From WHSW01 sp963821345 (GTDB lineage: Bacteria > Actinomycetota > Thermoleophilia > Solirubrobacterales > 70-9): 64,000 bases of DNA. The notes beneath the pieces are model-generated. The model searched no databases, was not told where the DNA came from, and worked only from the letters and a program-made list of their open reading frames with translations. The position numbers were made by a program, and so were the translations under genes. Positions 54,349 to 64,000 of this stretch are shown here, in pieces. The stretch is taken from contig CAWGDM010000012.1 in the NCBI GenBank assembly GCA_963821345.1, forward strand, positions 580,254 to 644,253, given 5' to 3'. Positions within the stretch are counted from its first letter, which is position 1. Each line of letters starts with the position of its first letter.

Positions 54349-55350
54349 ATGAGCTCTGAGCTACGAGTCGCCTCCCTGAACCTGCGCGCGTATCCCAATC
54401 CGCAGCGCGGGCAGATCAACCGCTTGGCGAGGATCATCAGGGCGCAGGAGTGCGACGTCGTCCTGCTCCAGGAATGCCTCAGGCCCTGGCTCGACGTGGT
54501 CTGCGAAGTCACCGGTTTCACGGGCGTCCATTCCCACCGTCTGTCGCCGGCCACTCCCCCGGATGCGTTCTCGCCAGATGGGTGCGCGATCGCCGTTCGC
54601 CCATCGATCGAGCTCGGCAGCTGCCGGCGGATCCCGCCGGAGAGCTTCATGCCCTCTGCGGTGCAAGAGGCGATTTTCGAGGAGCCTCCCGCCGGCTTCG
54701 AGCCGATGCCCGAGCGGCTTGCCTACCGGTCCTCGGGACGCTCGATCCTGGCGGAGATCGTCGCGGACGACGAGACGGTGGTCGTCGGCTCGTTTCACGC
54801 CACGCCTGGGTCGGGCTCTGTCGGTGGCATGCAGGTGGGCGAGTGGAAGCCGTTCTTTCACGGAGCGGTCGCCGTCGAGCTCGCCGCGCTCGAACGACCA
54901 TTCGTATTTGCGATCGACGCGAACGAGCCATTCTCCGAGACGGTCGACAGCATCGTCTTTCACTGGGAGGAAGGGCGCTCCGGCGTTGCGAAGATCCAGG
55001 CCCTGCTTGGGCGCGAGCCCATCCATCGTGGTCGCGATCTGTTTCGCGAGTGGTTGGCGACAACCGGAGGCGAGCCCGTTTCACCCGACCTGCTGCAGGC
55101 CACCTACGCACCCAGCCCGACATTCCAACGGCGCTTCGACTCGATCTGGGCCACACCGGAGTTCAGCCTCACCCAATTCGCGACGCACTTCGACGAGGTC
55201 GTCGCGGCAGGTGGCGATCACGCGATGCTGGTCGCCGACCTGCGGGTTGGTCGAGCTAGCCGCTGCACGCCTTCGACCCCGGTCAACAAGCGCACGCTGC
55301 GGTCGAGGCCACGACTAGCTCGGGCGGATGACCGCGCACGTCACGACTAG
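54349..55350 (+). CDS. Endonuclease/exonuclease/phosphatase (EEP) family protein
   Basis: A 333-residue protein, unbroken. EEP motifs: LRVASLNLRAYPN (about 4), CDVVLLQECLRPW (Asp/Glu, about 36), VVVGSFHATPG (about 145), FVFAIDANEPF (about 184) with the Asn/Asp pair, and a terminal GGDHAMLVADLR (about 300) with the catalytic Asp-His. A metal-dependent phosphoesterase of unknown substrate. It sits just upstream of the RecB-like nuclease. Confidence 0.83.
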   Translation: MSSELRVASLNLRAYPNPQRGQINRLARIIRAQECDVVLLQECLRPWLDVVCEVTGFTGVHSHRLSPATPPDAFSPDGCAIAVRPSIELGSCRRIPPESFMPSAVQEAIFEEPPAGFEPMPERLAYRSSGRSILAEIVADDETVVVGSFHATPGSGSVGGMQVGEWKPFFHGAVAVELAALERPFVFAIDANEPFSETVDSIVFHWEEGRSGVAKIQALLGREPIHRGRDLFREWLATTGGEPVSPDLLQATYAPSPTFQRRFDSIWATPEFSLTQFATHFDEVVAAGGDHAMLVADLRVGRASRCTPSTPVNKRTLRSRPRLARADDRARHD

Positions 55351-55366
55351 GCTCGCCACCCGAGCG

Positions 55367-56973
55367 ATGCGCCTCGTCGCCACCGACTTCTTCGGCTACT
55401 ACCGCCCCTCGCAGTGCGGGCTTCGGGTCTGGCTTCGCGAGCAGGGAGTCGAGGAGGCGCCGCCCGAGCCCCTACAGCGAGCGTGCTGATGCGGCCTCGG
55501 CCGCGAGCACGAGGCGCGCCACCTGACGAGGTTTCCCGGACGCACTCGACCTGGGCGCCGGCTCGATCGCGGAGCGCGCCGAGCGCACCCGCGGAGGCGA
55601 TCGCCGAGAACGAGCGCGTGATCTACCAGGGCGTCCTTCGCGCCGAGACGACCCTCGCCGGCACGCGAGGTCGAGATCGTCGGCGTCCCCGACTTCCTGC
55701 TCCCCGCCCGCCGCGGCTACGCGATCCGCGACTCGAAGCTCGCCCGCCGGATCGGCAACGGCCGCACCCCGAGATCGAGCTCCAGCTCGCAGACCTACGG
55801 CTGGCTCTACGAGCAGACCTTCGGCGAGCCGCCGGTCGCGCTCCAGGTCCACAACGGGATCGGCGCGATCGCCGACATCCCCTACGAGGGCGGCGACGAG
55901 GCGCTCGAGGTCCTCGAGCGAGATCCTCGCGCCTCAGGCTCAGCGAGGAGGAGCCGCACGGAGCCGGTCGGCTGGTCGAAGTGCTCGGGCTGCGGCTTCT
56001 TCGAGCGCTGCTGGCCGGCGGCGGTCGAGCGGCACTCGGTCGGCCTGCTGCCGTGGGTCGATCGCGGCCTCGTCGCCGAGCTCGAGCGTCGCGGGCGTCG
56101 AGACGATACGACCAGCTTCTCGACCGGTACGACGCCGAGAGCCTCGCCGAGCTCGAGCGCCCCTGGGGCGAGCAGGACGCAAGAAGGTCGGCCCGCAGGC
56201 CGAGCGCATCCTCACCAGCGCCCGCGCGCTCGCCGAGGGCGAGCCGATCGTCCTGAAGCCGCCCGCGATCCCCGAGCACCCGAACTACGTCATGTTCGAC
56301 CTCGAGGGCCTGCCGCCGCAGCTCGACGAGCTGGAGAAGATCTACCTCTGGGGCCTGCAGGTGTTCGGCGAGCAGCCCGGGCCACTTCCGCGCCGCCACC
56401 GCCGGCTTCGGCCCCGACGGCGACCGCGAGGGCTGGGAGGCCTTCCTCGCGCGAGGCCGAGGCGATCTTCGCCGAGCACGGCGACATCCCGTTCGTCCAC
56501 TGGGCGAGCTACGAGCGGACGAAGATCGACCTCTACCTCGAGCCGCTACGGCGACCGCGACGGCATCGCCGCCCGCGTCAAGCGAAACCTCCTCGACCTC
56601 CTGCCGATCACCTACGAGTCGGTCGCCCTGCCGATCTCGAGCTACAGCCTGAAGCAGGTCGAGCAGCTCGCCGGCTACGAGCGCCAGCTCGACCGACGCC
56701 GGCGGCGACTGGTCGATGGCCCGCTACATCGAGGCGACCGAGACCGACGACGAGGGTCTCCGCGCCTCGATCATGGACGAGATCCTCGACTACAACCGGG
56801 AGGATCTGGAGGCGACGTGGGCGGTGATGGAGTGGTTGCGACGCCTATCGGGCGCCGTCGCAGGGTTCGATCAACCGGCGATCAACCGAGCAACGGCGGC
56901 GCATCAGCGAACCGTCGGGCTTCACGGGATTAGGATCGGACTGAGGTCAAGTGATCGAACTCCCCGCAGATAG
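55367..56973 (+). CDS. TM0106-type RecB-like nuclease with C-terminal RNase H-like domain (many frameshifts)
   Basis: About 530 residues reconstructed. Starts MRLVATDFFGYYRPSQCGLR; PD-(D/E)XK-type motifs EVEIVGVPDFLLPARRG and GYAIRDSKLARRIGNGR (about 95-120), then IELQLQTYGWLYEQTF. A Cys cluster CSGCGFFERC (about 210) may bind a metal. The C-terminal half has YVMFDLEGLPPQLDELEKIY and VHWASYERTKIDLYLE, like the YprB-type RNase H fold, and ends EDLEATWAVMEWLR. More than ten one-base indels separate these pieces; in most the extra base abuts GAG or CTC. Such proteins occur in defence islands. Confidence 0.7.
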
Positions 56974-57400
56974 CGTCGGCGCCGAGCGGTTCACGGGGCC
57001 CGAAGCCGAGCCGTACGACGTTCCCGGTCCACCGGATCAGTGCGCAGCGTTGGCCCGAACACGTCGATTTCGAGGTCGGCTCGTACACGAACAAGGTGCT
57101 GATCGTCCACGAGGGCAAGCCGGTCTTCCCCGAGATTGCGATCGTGCGGATGGCGGAGCAGCAGTGCTGGGACGCAGCCTGGATCGACACCTACCACCAA
57201 GACCGACGGTGGCTCGACATGCCTGAGCAGGACGATCTCTGCTCGCTCCCGCCGGCTCAGGAGAAGCTCCTGGCGCGGATTTCGCAAGCTGAACGGTCGG
57301 CGCGGAGGCTGCTGGGACGTGGATCCTCTGGGCCGAGCCAGTCGAGGGAGTCCGTCTGCCGGCGTCCTGGCGCACGGTGACCGGGTGGTTCTTGCGCCGG
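56951..57400 (+). CDS. Hypothetical protein (frameshifts)
   Basis: Reconstructed from GTG 56951: MIELPADSVGAERFTGPEAE, a break near 57050, then WPEHVDFEVGSYTNKVLIVH, EGKPVFPEIAIVRMAEQQCW, DAAWIDTYHQDRRWLDMPEQ, DDLCSLPPAQEKLLARISQ and, after another break near 57290, GRRGGCWDVILWAEPVEGVR. I do not recognise it; the style resembles restriction/nuclease-associated proteins, but no catalytic motif is certain. The C-terminal limit is approximate. Confidence 0.45.
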
Positions 57401-57495
57401 AGGCCACCGCGGGTAAACGGCGACAGGCTCGAGTCGGCGCGCCTAGGATCACCTCGCCCCTGCTGGAACGCGCCCGCTTGGTGTAGGACTCGCAG

Positions 57496-59149
57496 ATGGC
57501 GCGGATGTACCCGCGGACCCTGATCGCGTCCGAGGTCAAGAGCGACGCCGAGAAGCGGGTGTTCGCCGCGCTCCGCGACGGCCTCGACGACGACTGGGAG
57601 GCCTTCCACTCGGTCAGCTGGATGATGCGCGACCCCGCCGAGGGATCCGCCGACGGCGAGATCGACTTCGTCCTCTGCCACCCGGACGGAGGCGATCCTC
57701 TGCCTCGAGGTCAAGGGCGGCGGGATCGAGTGCCGCCACGGCGAGTGGTTCCGGCTCAAGGACGGCAAGCGCGAGCGCATCAAGGACCCGTTCACGCAGG
57801 CGCTCGACCACCGCTACGCCCTCGAGCCGCAAGCTCGACCGAGTTCGACGGGCTGGAAGAAGCGCGACGTCTTCATCGTCCAGGCGCTCGCCTTCCCCGA
57901 CATCACCGTCCACAAGCTCGTGCTGGCCCCCGACGCGCCGCCCGAGATCGTCATCGACCGACAACGACCTCGACCGAGATCGCCGCGTCGATCGAGCGCG
58001 TCCTCGACTACCACCGCGGCGCCCGCGAGAAGCGCAAGCCGCCCGGGCGAGAGCGGCGCGAAGCGCTCCGCGAGCTCCTCGCGCCCGAGGTGCGGATCGA
58101 GGTGCCGATGGCGAGCGAGTTCCTCGACGAGGAGGAGGCGCTGATCACGCTCACCCACGAGCAGGCGATGCTCCTGAACCGCTTCGGCCGCGACCGGCGG
58201 ATGGTGATCACCGGCTGCGCCGGCTCGGGCAAGACGATGCTCGCGGTCGAGCAGGCGAAGCGGCTCGCGCGCGAAGGGCAAGGACGTGCTCTTCGTCTGC
58301 TTCAACCGCGCGCTGCGCGATCACCTGCGCGAGCGCGAGGCGAAGTCCGGGGTCGACTTCTAGAACTTCCACGCGCTCTGCGTCGCACCTCGCCGGCAAG
58401 GCCGGGGTCGAGCTGCCCGAGCTATCCGGAGGACGAGGCGCCGCCGGAGTTCTGCGACGAGGAGCTGCCGAACGCGCTGGTCGAGGCGATCGAGGAGCTC
58501 GGCCCGCAGTACGACGCGCTCTTCGTCGACGAGGCCCAGGACCTCGAGAACGACTGGCTCGACGCGCTGATGCTCGACGCTCCGCGATCCGCGACGAAGG
58601 GTCAGGTCTGGCTGTTCATGGACGACAACCAGCGCGTCTACGAGGCGCAGCTCGACGTCCCGAAGGAGTTCCGCCCCTTCGACCTGACGGTCAACTGCCG
58701 CAACACCCAGGCGATCGCCCGCGAGGTGCTCAAGAAGTACGAGGGCGAGATCGAGCCCGAGGTCATCGGGCCCGCCGGGCCGCGAGGTCGAGCTGCTCTC
58801 AGACCGACGACCAGGTCGCGACCGTCCGCGCGGTCGTCGAGCGCCTCTGCGGCAAGGAGGAGGTCCCGCCGCAGGACGTCGTCGTCCTCTCCTCCCACAA
58901 CCTCGAGAACTCGGCGGTCGGCCAGCGCGGGCTGCCGGCGCCGTACTCCTTCGTCAAGGAGCCCGAGCCCGCTCGGCCCGTACGATCCGCTTCTCCTCGA
59001 TCCGCGGCTTCAAGGGCCTCGAGTCGCCGGTCGTGATCCTCTGCGAGCTCGAGGACCTCGACGACGAGACGATCGACCAGCAGCTCTACGTCGGCATCTC
59101 GCGGGCGCGGAACCACTGCGTGGTGGTGGCGCCGGCTCCGCCGTCTTGA
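57496..59149 (+). CDS. NERD-domain plus UvrD-like helicase (many indels, one internal TAG)
   Basis: About 545 residues reconstructed. N-terminal NERD/nuclease-like domain: EVKSDAEKRVFAALRDGLDD, GEIDFVLCHPDGGILCLEVK (Asp, Glu, Lys catalytic set), HGEWFRLKDGKRERIKDPF. Helicase: Walker A TGCAGSGKTMLAVEQAKRLA, ALFVDEAQDLENDWLDAL (Walker B), LFMDDNQRVYEAQL, LTVNCRNTQAIAREVLKKY, FSSIRGFKGLESPVVILCEL and QLYVGISRARNHCVVV. A TAG at 58362-58364 replaces the Tyr codon of the conserved F-Y-N-F-H-A-L. NERD-helicases are recurrent in anti-phage islands. Confidence 0.8.
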
Positions 59150-59215
59150 CCTGCTCAATGCTCGAACTGAGGGTCAGGAGTGCGCCAGCTCACCGACTGA
59201 ACGATTAGCCTCGCG

Positions 59216-59717
59216 GTGAGGCTAGTCGATGTCATTGATGCCGATCACAGGAACCCCGAGTCGATTGAGACCGCCATGGTCCAAGAGGTCGCCGCGGCTC
59301 AATTCGACGACCCGCTTGCACCGATCGGTGTGCTCCTCGGCGGAACACTCCTGCGCTGCGTCCCTACCTCCAACGGCGCCTGGCGGAGCTCACCGGCGGG
59401 ATCGCGAGTGTACGTTTTGTCATGTCGGGCGAGCTCGCGATGCTCATATTCGGCGACGAACCGCAGCCGGGACTGGAATGCACGCCATCTTCGACCGTAC
59501 GCCGGCGCGGGCAGATCCGCATTATCTCGATCATCCATGCCAACCTAGACGGCGAGGCTGGAACTCGAGCCTCCCTCTCGTGCATGAGTCGTTTCGGCGC
59601 ACCGGCATCGAGCTCGTCGATGCCATCGGCCAAGCGCGTCAACTCACGCGGCCAGCCCTGCGGACCACGTACCTCAAGCAACCGAACGTCGGCTCCGCGT
59701 TCTTCTTGCTGTTCTGA
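59216..59717 (+). CDS. Possible hypothetical gene, heavily frameshifted
   Basis: High third-position GC moves between frames: LVDVIDADHRNPESIETAMV, then near 59360 PYLQRRLAELTGGIASVRFV, MSGELAMLIFGDEPQPG, and from about 59480 a last frame ending TGIELVDAIGQARQLTRPAL, QPNVGSAFFLLF-TGA at 59717. It would end about 30 bp short of the convergent brxL end. No family recognised; it may equally be decayed sequence. Confidence 0.3.
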
Positions 59718-59749
59718 TCCGGCACCTTGCGTCCCGCGAACCGGTGGCG

Positions 59750-61808
59750 CGTTCAATCCCAGCGCCTTGAACCCAGCCGTTTGCAGGTCGCCGTAGAAGA
59801 TCGGATCGATCGTCTCGAGGACGTCGGCGGACACTTCGAGGAAGTTCCGCTTGTTCTCGATCGGGATCAGCGCCCGCCGTGCGCCGTTGTCCATGCGCGA
59901 CCTGGAGCGGCTCGACCAGCGACCGCACCGGCTTGATGTTGCCCTGGATGCTCATGTCGCCGAGGACCAGCAGGCCCGGCTGCACCGGCGCTCGTCGCAG
60001 CGCCGAGTAGACGGCGACGAAGAAGGCGACCCCGATCTCCGCCGCGCACCTGGTTGCCCAGCAGGTCGATGGCCTCGACGTGGAAGTCGGACGTGTCGAC
60101 CTCGCGGGCCGACGCCCAACGTCGACCTTGTTCGCCAGCAGGTAGCCGAAGGCCCGCTGGATCGACTCCTTCATCGTCGCCCGCGACACCGCCGGCGATC
60201 TTCAGCTTCCCGGTGCCGCTCGAGAGCGACACCTCGAGCCGGTAGAGCCCGACCTTGCCGTCGTCGCCGACCGACGCCGCGTAGACACGAGCCCGGCGCC
60301 AGCGGATCGGTCGAGATCAGGTCGCGCCCGCCCTGCTCGGGCACGCCGACGAACCGCTCTTCGCCGGTCTCGTTGACCGAGTAGCTGAACGAGGTCTGGT
60401 GGTACTCGAAGGAGCCCATCTTCTTGAGCTGCTCCTTCACCCGGCGACGGCCTTCGAGGGCGAGCGCCAGGATCTCCTCGAGGTCGTCCTGCGACGACCT
60501 CGCCGTGCGGGTGGAGGATCTTCACCAGCCCCGAGACCGTCTCGCGCACGGCCTTCCGGTCGCGCGCGTTCAGGTGCGCGCCCAGCGAGAAGTGGTGGTC
60601 GATGATCTCGGTGAAGTTGTGCTTGCGGAGCTCTCGCAGCGCCTCGGCCAGGTAGTCGACGACGAAGCCGTAGTGGTCGGTGAAGTGCTCGTTCCGCATC
60701 TTCGGCACTTCCCAGCCGGGGAGGTAGAAGTGGAGGCGGTCGATGAACGCCATGTCGTCGCGGATCACGTCCGGCATCGGCGCGAACAGGTGCCCGGTCT
60801 GCACCATCACGTCGACCGGCTGGTTCGTGTTGCCGAACATGGCGATGCTGGCGTAGCCGGCGGCGGCCTCCCGGCCGCGCTGGAACTGGCCCGACTCGCA
60901 GTAGGTCTTGAGCGTCGTGATGACCTCCTTCGGCATCTTCTGGAGGTCGGCGACCTCGTCGAAGCCGACGACGTCCCAGATCGCCACCATCCCCTTCTCG
61001 CCGCCCGCTCATGTGGCCGAACAGGTTGGCGACGGTCGTCGGCCCGGTGAGCAGGGTCGTGTACGGCGAGAGCTCCTGCACCGCGTAGCTCTTGCCGGTG
61101 CCCCGCGGGCCGAGCTCGACGAGGTTGTAGTTGCGCTCGCACAGCGGGATCAGCCGGATCGAGGAAGAGCAGCTTGAGCCGCCGGTCCATGGCCGACGGC
61201 TCGTAGCCCATGCTGCGGATCAGCAGGTCGATCCACTCGTCGGTCGTGAACTCGGCCGCGCAGCCGCCGGTACTCGTCGAGGTCGAACGTGGCGAGCTGG
61301 ATCGGCTTCAGCTTGTCGATCCAGAACGGGTTCTTGCCCTTCTCCTCCTCGTCGTACTCGAAGCGCATGTCGATCTGCGCCCAGATGCCGCCCGTCAGCA
61401 GCCGGTCGAAGTCGCGCACGTAGTGCTCGGGGATGTGGACGTACTTGTGGCCGAAGTTGGTCACCTCGGCCCAGTAGCGCGAGTCGACGAGCCGCACCTT
61501 CACCTTGTCGATGAAGGTGTGCTTGCCCTTCTCCTTGACCATGCTCTGCGCCTTCGTTCGCCTCGTCGGGGCGGATGAAGTTCTCGGCGAGCGTCTTGTT
61601 GACGACCTCGCAGCCCCATCGGATCGCCATCTCGTCCGACGAGGCGCAGTACTTGCCGAGCAGGTACTCGAGCACGAAGACCGGGACGTTGGCCCCGACC
61701 TTCACCTTGCGGACGAGATCCTTGCGGACGACCTTGCCGGCGAAGACGCGGGTCACCTTGTCGTCGAGCTCGTCGCGCAGCGGGATCTGTTCTTCGGCGA
61801 TCGCTCAT
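59750..61808 (-). CDS. brxL: BREX protein BrxL, Lon-like AAA+ (many frameshifts)
   Basis: About 680 residues reconstructed. N-terminal: AGKVVRKDLVRKVKVGANVP, VFVLEYLLGKYC, NKTLAENFIRPDEANE. AAA+: Walker A ELGPRGTGKSYAVQELSPY (about 233), TTLLTGPTTVANLFGHMSG, VAIWDVVGFDEVADLQKMPK, GNTNQPVDVMVQTGHLFAPM, FIDRLHFYLPGWEVPKMRNE. Lon-like C-terminus: FSYSVNETGEERFVGVPEQG, GLLVLGDMSIQGNIKPVRSL and DPIFYGDLQTAGFKALG. The Lon serine position appears to be Glu (A-E-I-G-V-A), though that segment is frameshifted. The ATG (61808) overlaps the pglZ stop. BrxL is a DNA-binding AAA+ factor of BREX defence. The stop is approximate. Confidence 0.85.
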
Positions 61809-64000
61809 ATCCCGAGCCTCACGGGGATCTCTTCGGACTGACCGAGCACGGCGTCGGTCGCCGGATCCTGAACGACCAGTCGCACGGTCTCGCAGTCGTC
61901 GCGGGTCAGCATGACGCCCACGCTAGCTTCCGCACCGGGCTGCATGCGTCACGATGCCGGTGTCGCGGTCGAGTTCGGCGCCGACGACCATCCCCGCCTG
62001 ACCGACCTGCTCGGCGCCCGACAGCAGGACGACACGAAGCTGCCATCGGCTCGGTGGTCAGACACCGTCGAGCGTCAGGTCCGAACGCTGAACGTACGGT
62101 TCGTGAGCTCGTCGGCACGTCCTCGAGATGAACGACATCACCCGTTCGTGCCGGCTCGCTCGCGCGCGGGATCCGGAACGTCGACCACCGGCACGACCAT
62201 CTCCTGCAGGCTGATGCCGCCGTGGTGGTAGGCGACCACCACCGGCTTGAAGACCCCGAGCCCTGTCGGGAAGACGAAGTCGAGGTCGCTGTCGTAGCCG
62301 AGCTCCGCCGCGGACACGCGGATCGTCCCGGGCGGCGTCGCTCCACCACGCCCGATCCAGCAGCGCCGGTGCAGCCCGACCGTGTCGCCGCCCGGCGCGT
62401 CGATCCGCATGTCGTCGTCTTGCGCGTCGCGAACTGGTGCCCGTGGTCTGCGGTCACGACGAACGACTCGACCCCGGCCGCCGCGAGCCTTGCGAGCGGC
62501 GCGGCGATGTTCCCGATCACCGTAGTCCATGACGTGGCGCGCGCAGCCCCGGGTCGAGCTCGCCCGCGAAGTCGATCTCCTGCGACCGCACGAGGATGAG
62601 CGCGGCATCGCCGATCGTGCTCCGAGCTTCGTGCGGAGTCGCATCTGCAGCAGACCTTGTCGAGCGGCAGGTCGACGACGTCGGGAACCTTCGCCTTCAG
62701 GAACCTCCTGTCGCTCGGGAACGCCGGCATCACGTCTGCCGTCCGTCGACGCGCGCAGCGAGCTTCCCCTTGCTCTCCACGACCGAGAAGCTCGGCGGAC
62801 GCTCCGGGCAGCAGCGCCGCCATGCCGACCGGGGTGATCGTCGGGAAGTGCCGCGACGGCCGGACCGAGTCGAGAGCTCCTCCGCTCCCTGGAGCTGGTC
62901 GCGCAGCTCGGCGCCCATCTCGTACCGCAACGCGTCGACGAGGAAGTACGCCGACCTGACCACCACCGGCCTGGACGAGCTCGGGTAGACGCGCGTCTGT
63001 GCAGGATCTCCGGAACGCGACCACTCCGACTGCGCCCGAGGCGCCTCGGTGAAGCCGGATCGCCATCCGCTTGAGCGAGACTCGTCGTGGCGAGGCGCGC
63101 AACGGCGATCGCCTGGGCTCGGCCTCGGTTCCTCGCTCGATGCTGCGCGACCCATCGTTTCGAGCCGCCGCTGCAGCCGATCGACCTCGAACCACGGCTC
63201 TCGCGCGTACGACGTCACCCACGCGGCCGCCGATCGGCGGGGCCTTGGCGCGAGCTCGCACCGATACCCTCGCGATCTCCGCCCGAGCTCGGCAGCCAGG
63301 CGACACGCCTCCCACTGCGCCTGCGCGAGCGACAGTCCGATCGAGCCAGAAGCTGTCGGCTGCGCCGCCGACGAGCTCGATGGCCTCGTCGATAGTGCCC
63401 CGCGACCGTCAGCTCGATCGCGCGCTCGAGAAGGCGCCGCTCCTCGAACCGGAACGTGTCGGTGGCGCCGAAGTGCGCCGCATCGATCGTCGCCTCGGCG
63501 AGGTTGAGGTCGCTTCGACCCGGTCCGCGAGCTCCACGTATTGTCTCAGGCTCGCGCGTCCGAAGCTCAGCTCGCGACGTCACGACGCGCGCCTCGCTGC
63601 GTCCTTCGTCGGCGCGCGATGGGATGAGCGCGATGGAATCGGCGGTCTCCCCACAGTCGAGGTCGTCCCGGAACTCGTTCACGAGCACGTACCGGACCGC
63701 GCGCGTCCGGATCTCGCTGATCGTGTCCTCATCAGAGAGCGACAGGCCGAGCCGGGCCTTGACGAGCTCGCGGACTTCGTCCAGGGCTCCCTTCTCAACG
63801 ATCGCTGCGTCGTGCTCGTCGCTGGAGATCCATTTCAGCAAGGGGACTCGCTCGACAGGTTGCCGAGTATCGCCTTCAGGATCGACGGACCCGGGCCGGA
63901 TTCGGCCTGGTCGAGATAGGCGACGACGTCCTTGTAGTCCAGGGCATCGGGCTCGAGCATGTTGTCGATGGCCGCATCCGTGAACGAGTCCAGAAGTACG
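61805..64000 (-). CDS. pglZ: BREX phosphatase-like protein PglZ, 5' end outside window (many frameshifts)
   Basis: The 3' part of the gene. From the right edge: DSFTDAAIDNMLEPDALDYK, LDQAESGPGPSILKAILG, LLKWISSDEHDAAIVEKGAL. The alkaline-phosphatase core follows: SAYFLVDALRYEMGAELRDQ (metal Asp), ITPVGMAALLPG, FLKAKVPDVVDLPLDK, RSQEIDFAGELDPGLRA, SFVVTADHGHQFATRK (metal Asp-His) and GYDSDLDFVFPTGLGVFK, YHHGGISLQEMVVPVVDV. It ends LVVQDPATDAVLGQSEEIPV-RLGI at 61805, overlapping the brxL ATG. Order pglZ then brxL matches type 1 BREX, and also other brxL-containing types. Confidence 0.83.

Overview
The window is uniformly GC-rich, densely coded DNA with strong G/C preference at third codon positions, GTG/TTG starts mixed with ATG, and many 4-bp ATGA/GTGA overlaps between consecutive genes. 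This gene set (a form I CO dehydrogenase cluster, a class III cyclase fused to AAA and TPR regions, CxCGLY proteins, a BREX locus) suggests a high-GC actinobacterium, possibly of the Thermoleophilia/Solirubrobacter type. That placement is inference. I saw no rRNA, tRNA or CRISPR array.

Layout. (1) 1-8.1 kb: end of a secreted lipase, a cupin, a lipoxygenase-like Tat protein, a Crp-type regulator beside a zinc-ribbon/adenylate cyclase/AAA/TPR protein, and two small ORFs. (2) 8.2-26.5 kb: a catabolic regulon on the minus strand. A branched-chain-type ABC transporter (25.4 to 20.6 kb) is followed by an aminotransferase, a RidA protein, an acyl-CoA synthetase, HyuA/HyuB-type hydantoinase/carboxylase subunits, a trimethylamine-dehydrogenase-like flavoprotein, ETF beta/alpha and a zinc alcohol dehydrogenase. 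Transporter and enzyme operons each start at a near-identical promoter/operator, and a TetR regulator with a cupin gene diverges from one of them. (3) 26.5-38.9 kb: a form I aerobic CO dehydrogenase cluster (coxM-S-L, XdhC/YHS, MobA-like, coxD, coxE, coxG) preceded by five small membrane proteins. (4) 39-42.4 kb: oxidoreductase, VWA protein, TPR protein and XRE regulator. (5) 42.4-55.4 kb: accessory genes, namely a CorA-like/membrane-HNH/secreted-nuclease operon, a duplicated-domain protein, two SAM-I riboswitches in front of uncharacterised genes, a paralogous pair of small Pro-rich + CxCGLY genes, a sigma factor/HTH/ImmA-IrrE trio, an ARPP-1-like protein and an EEP-fold protein. (6) 55.4-64 kb: a defence-island-like stretch with a RecB-like nuclease, a NERD-helicase and the brxL and pglZ genes of a BREX system running off the right edge.

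How it fits together: regions 2 and 3 look like ordinary metabolic islands with tightly coupled translation. Regions 5 and 6 are accessory and contain the least-described biology. The duplicated SAM-I riboswitches and the twin promoter/operators are the strongest non-coding observations.

Data quality: many genes are broken by single-base indels, at a low rate before 38 kb and roughly one per 100 bp beyond 55 kb. Codon usage and conserved motifs continue on the other side of each break, so I treat most as sequence errors and annotate the joined gene.
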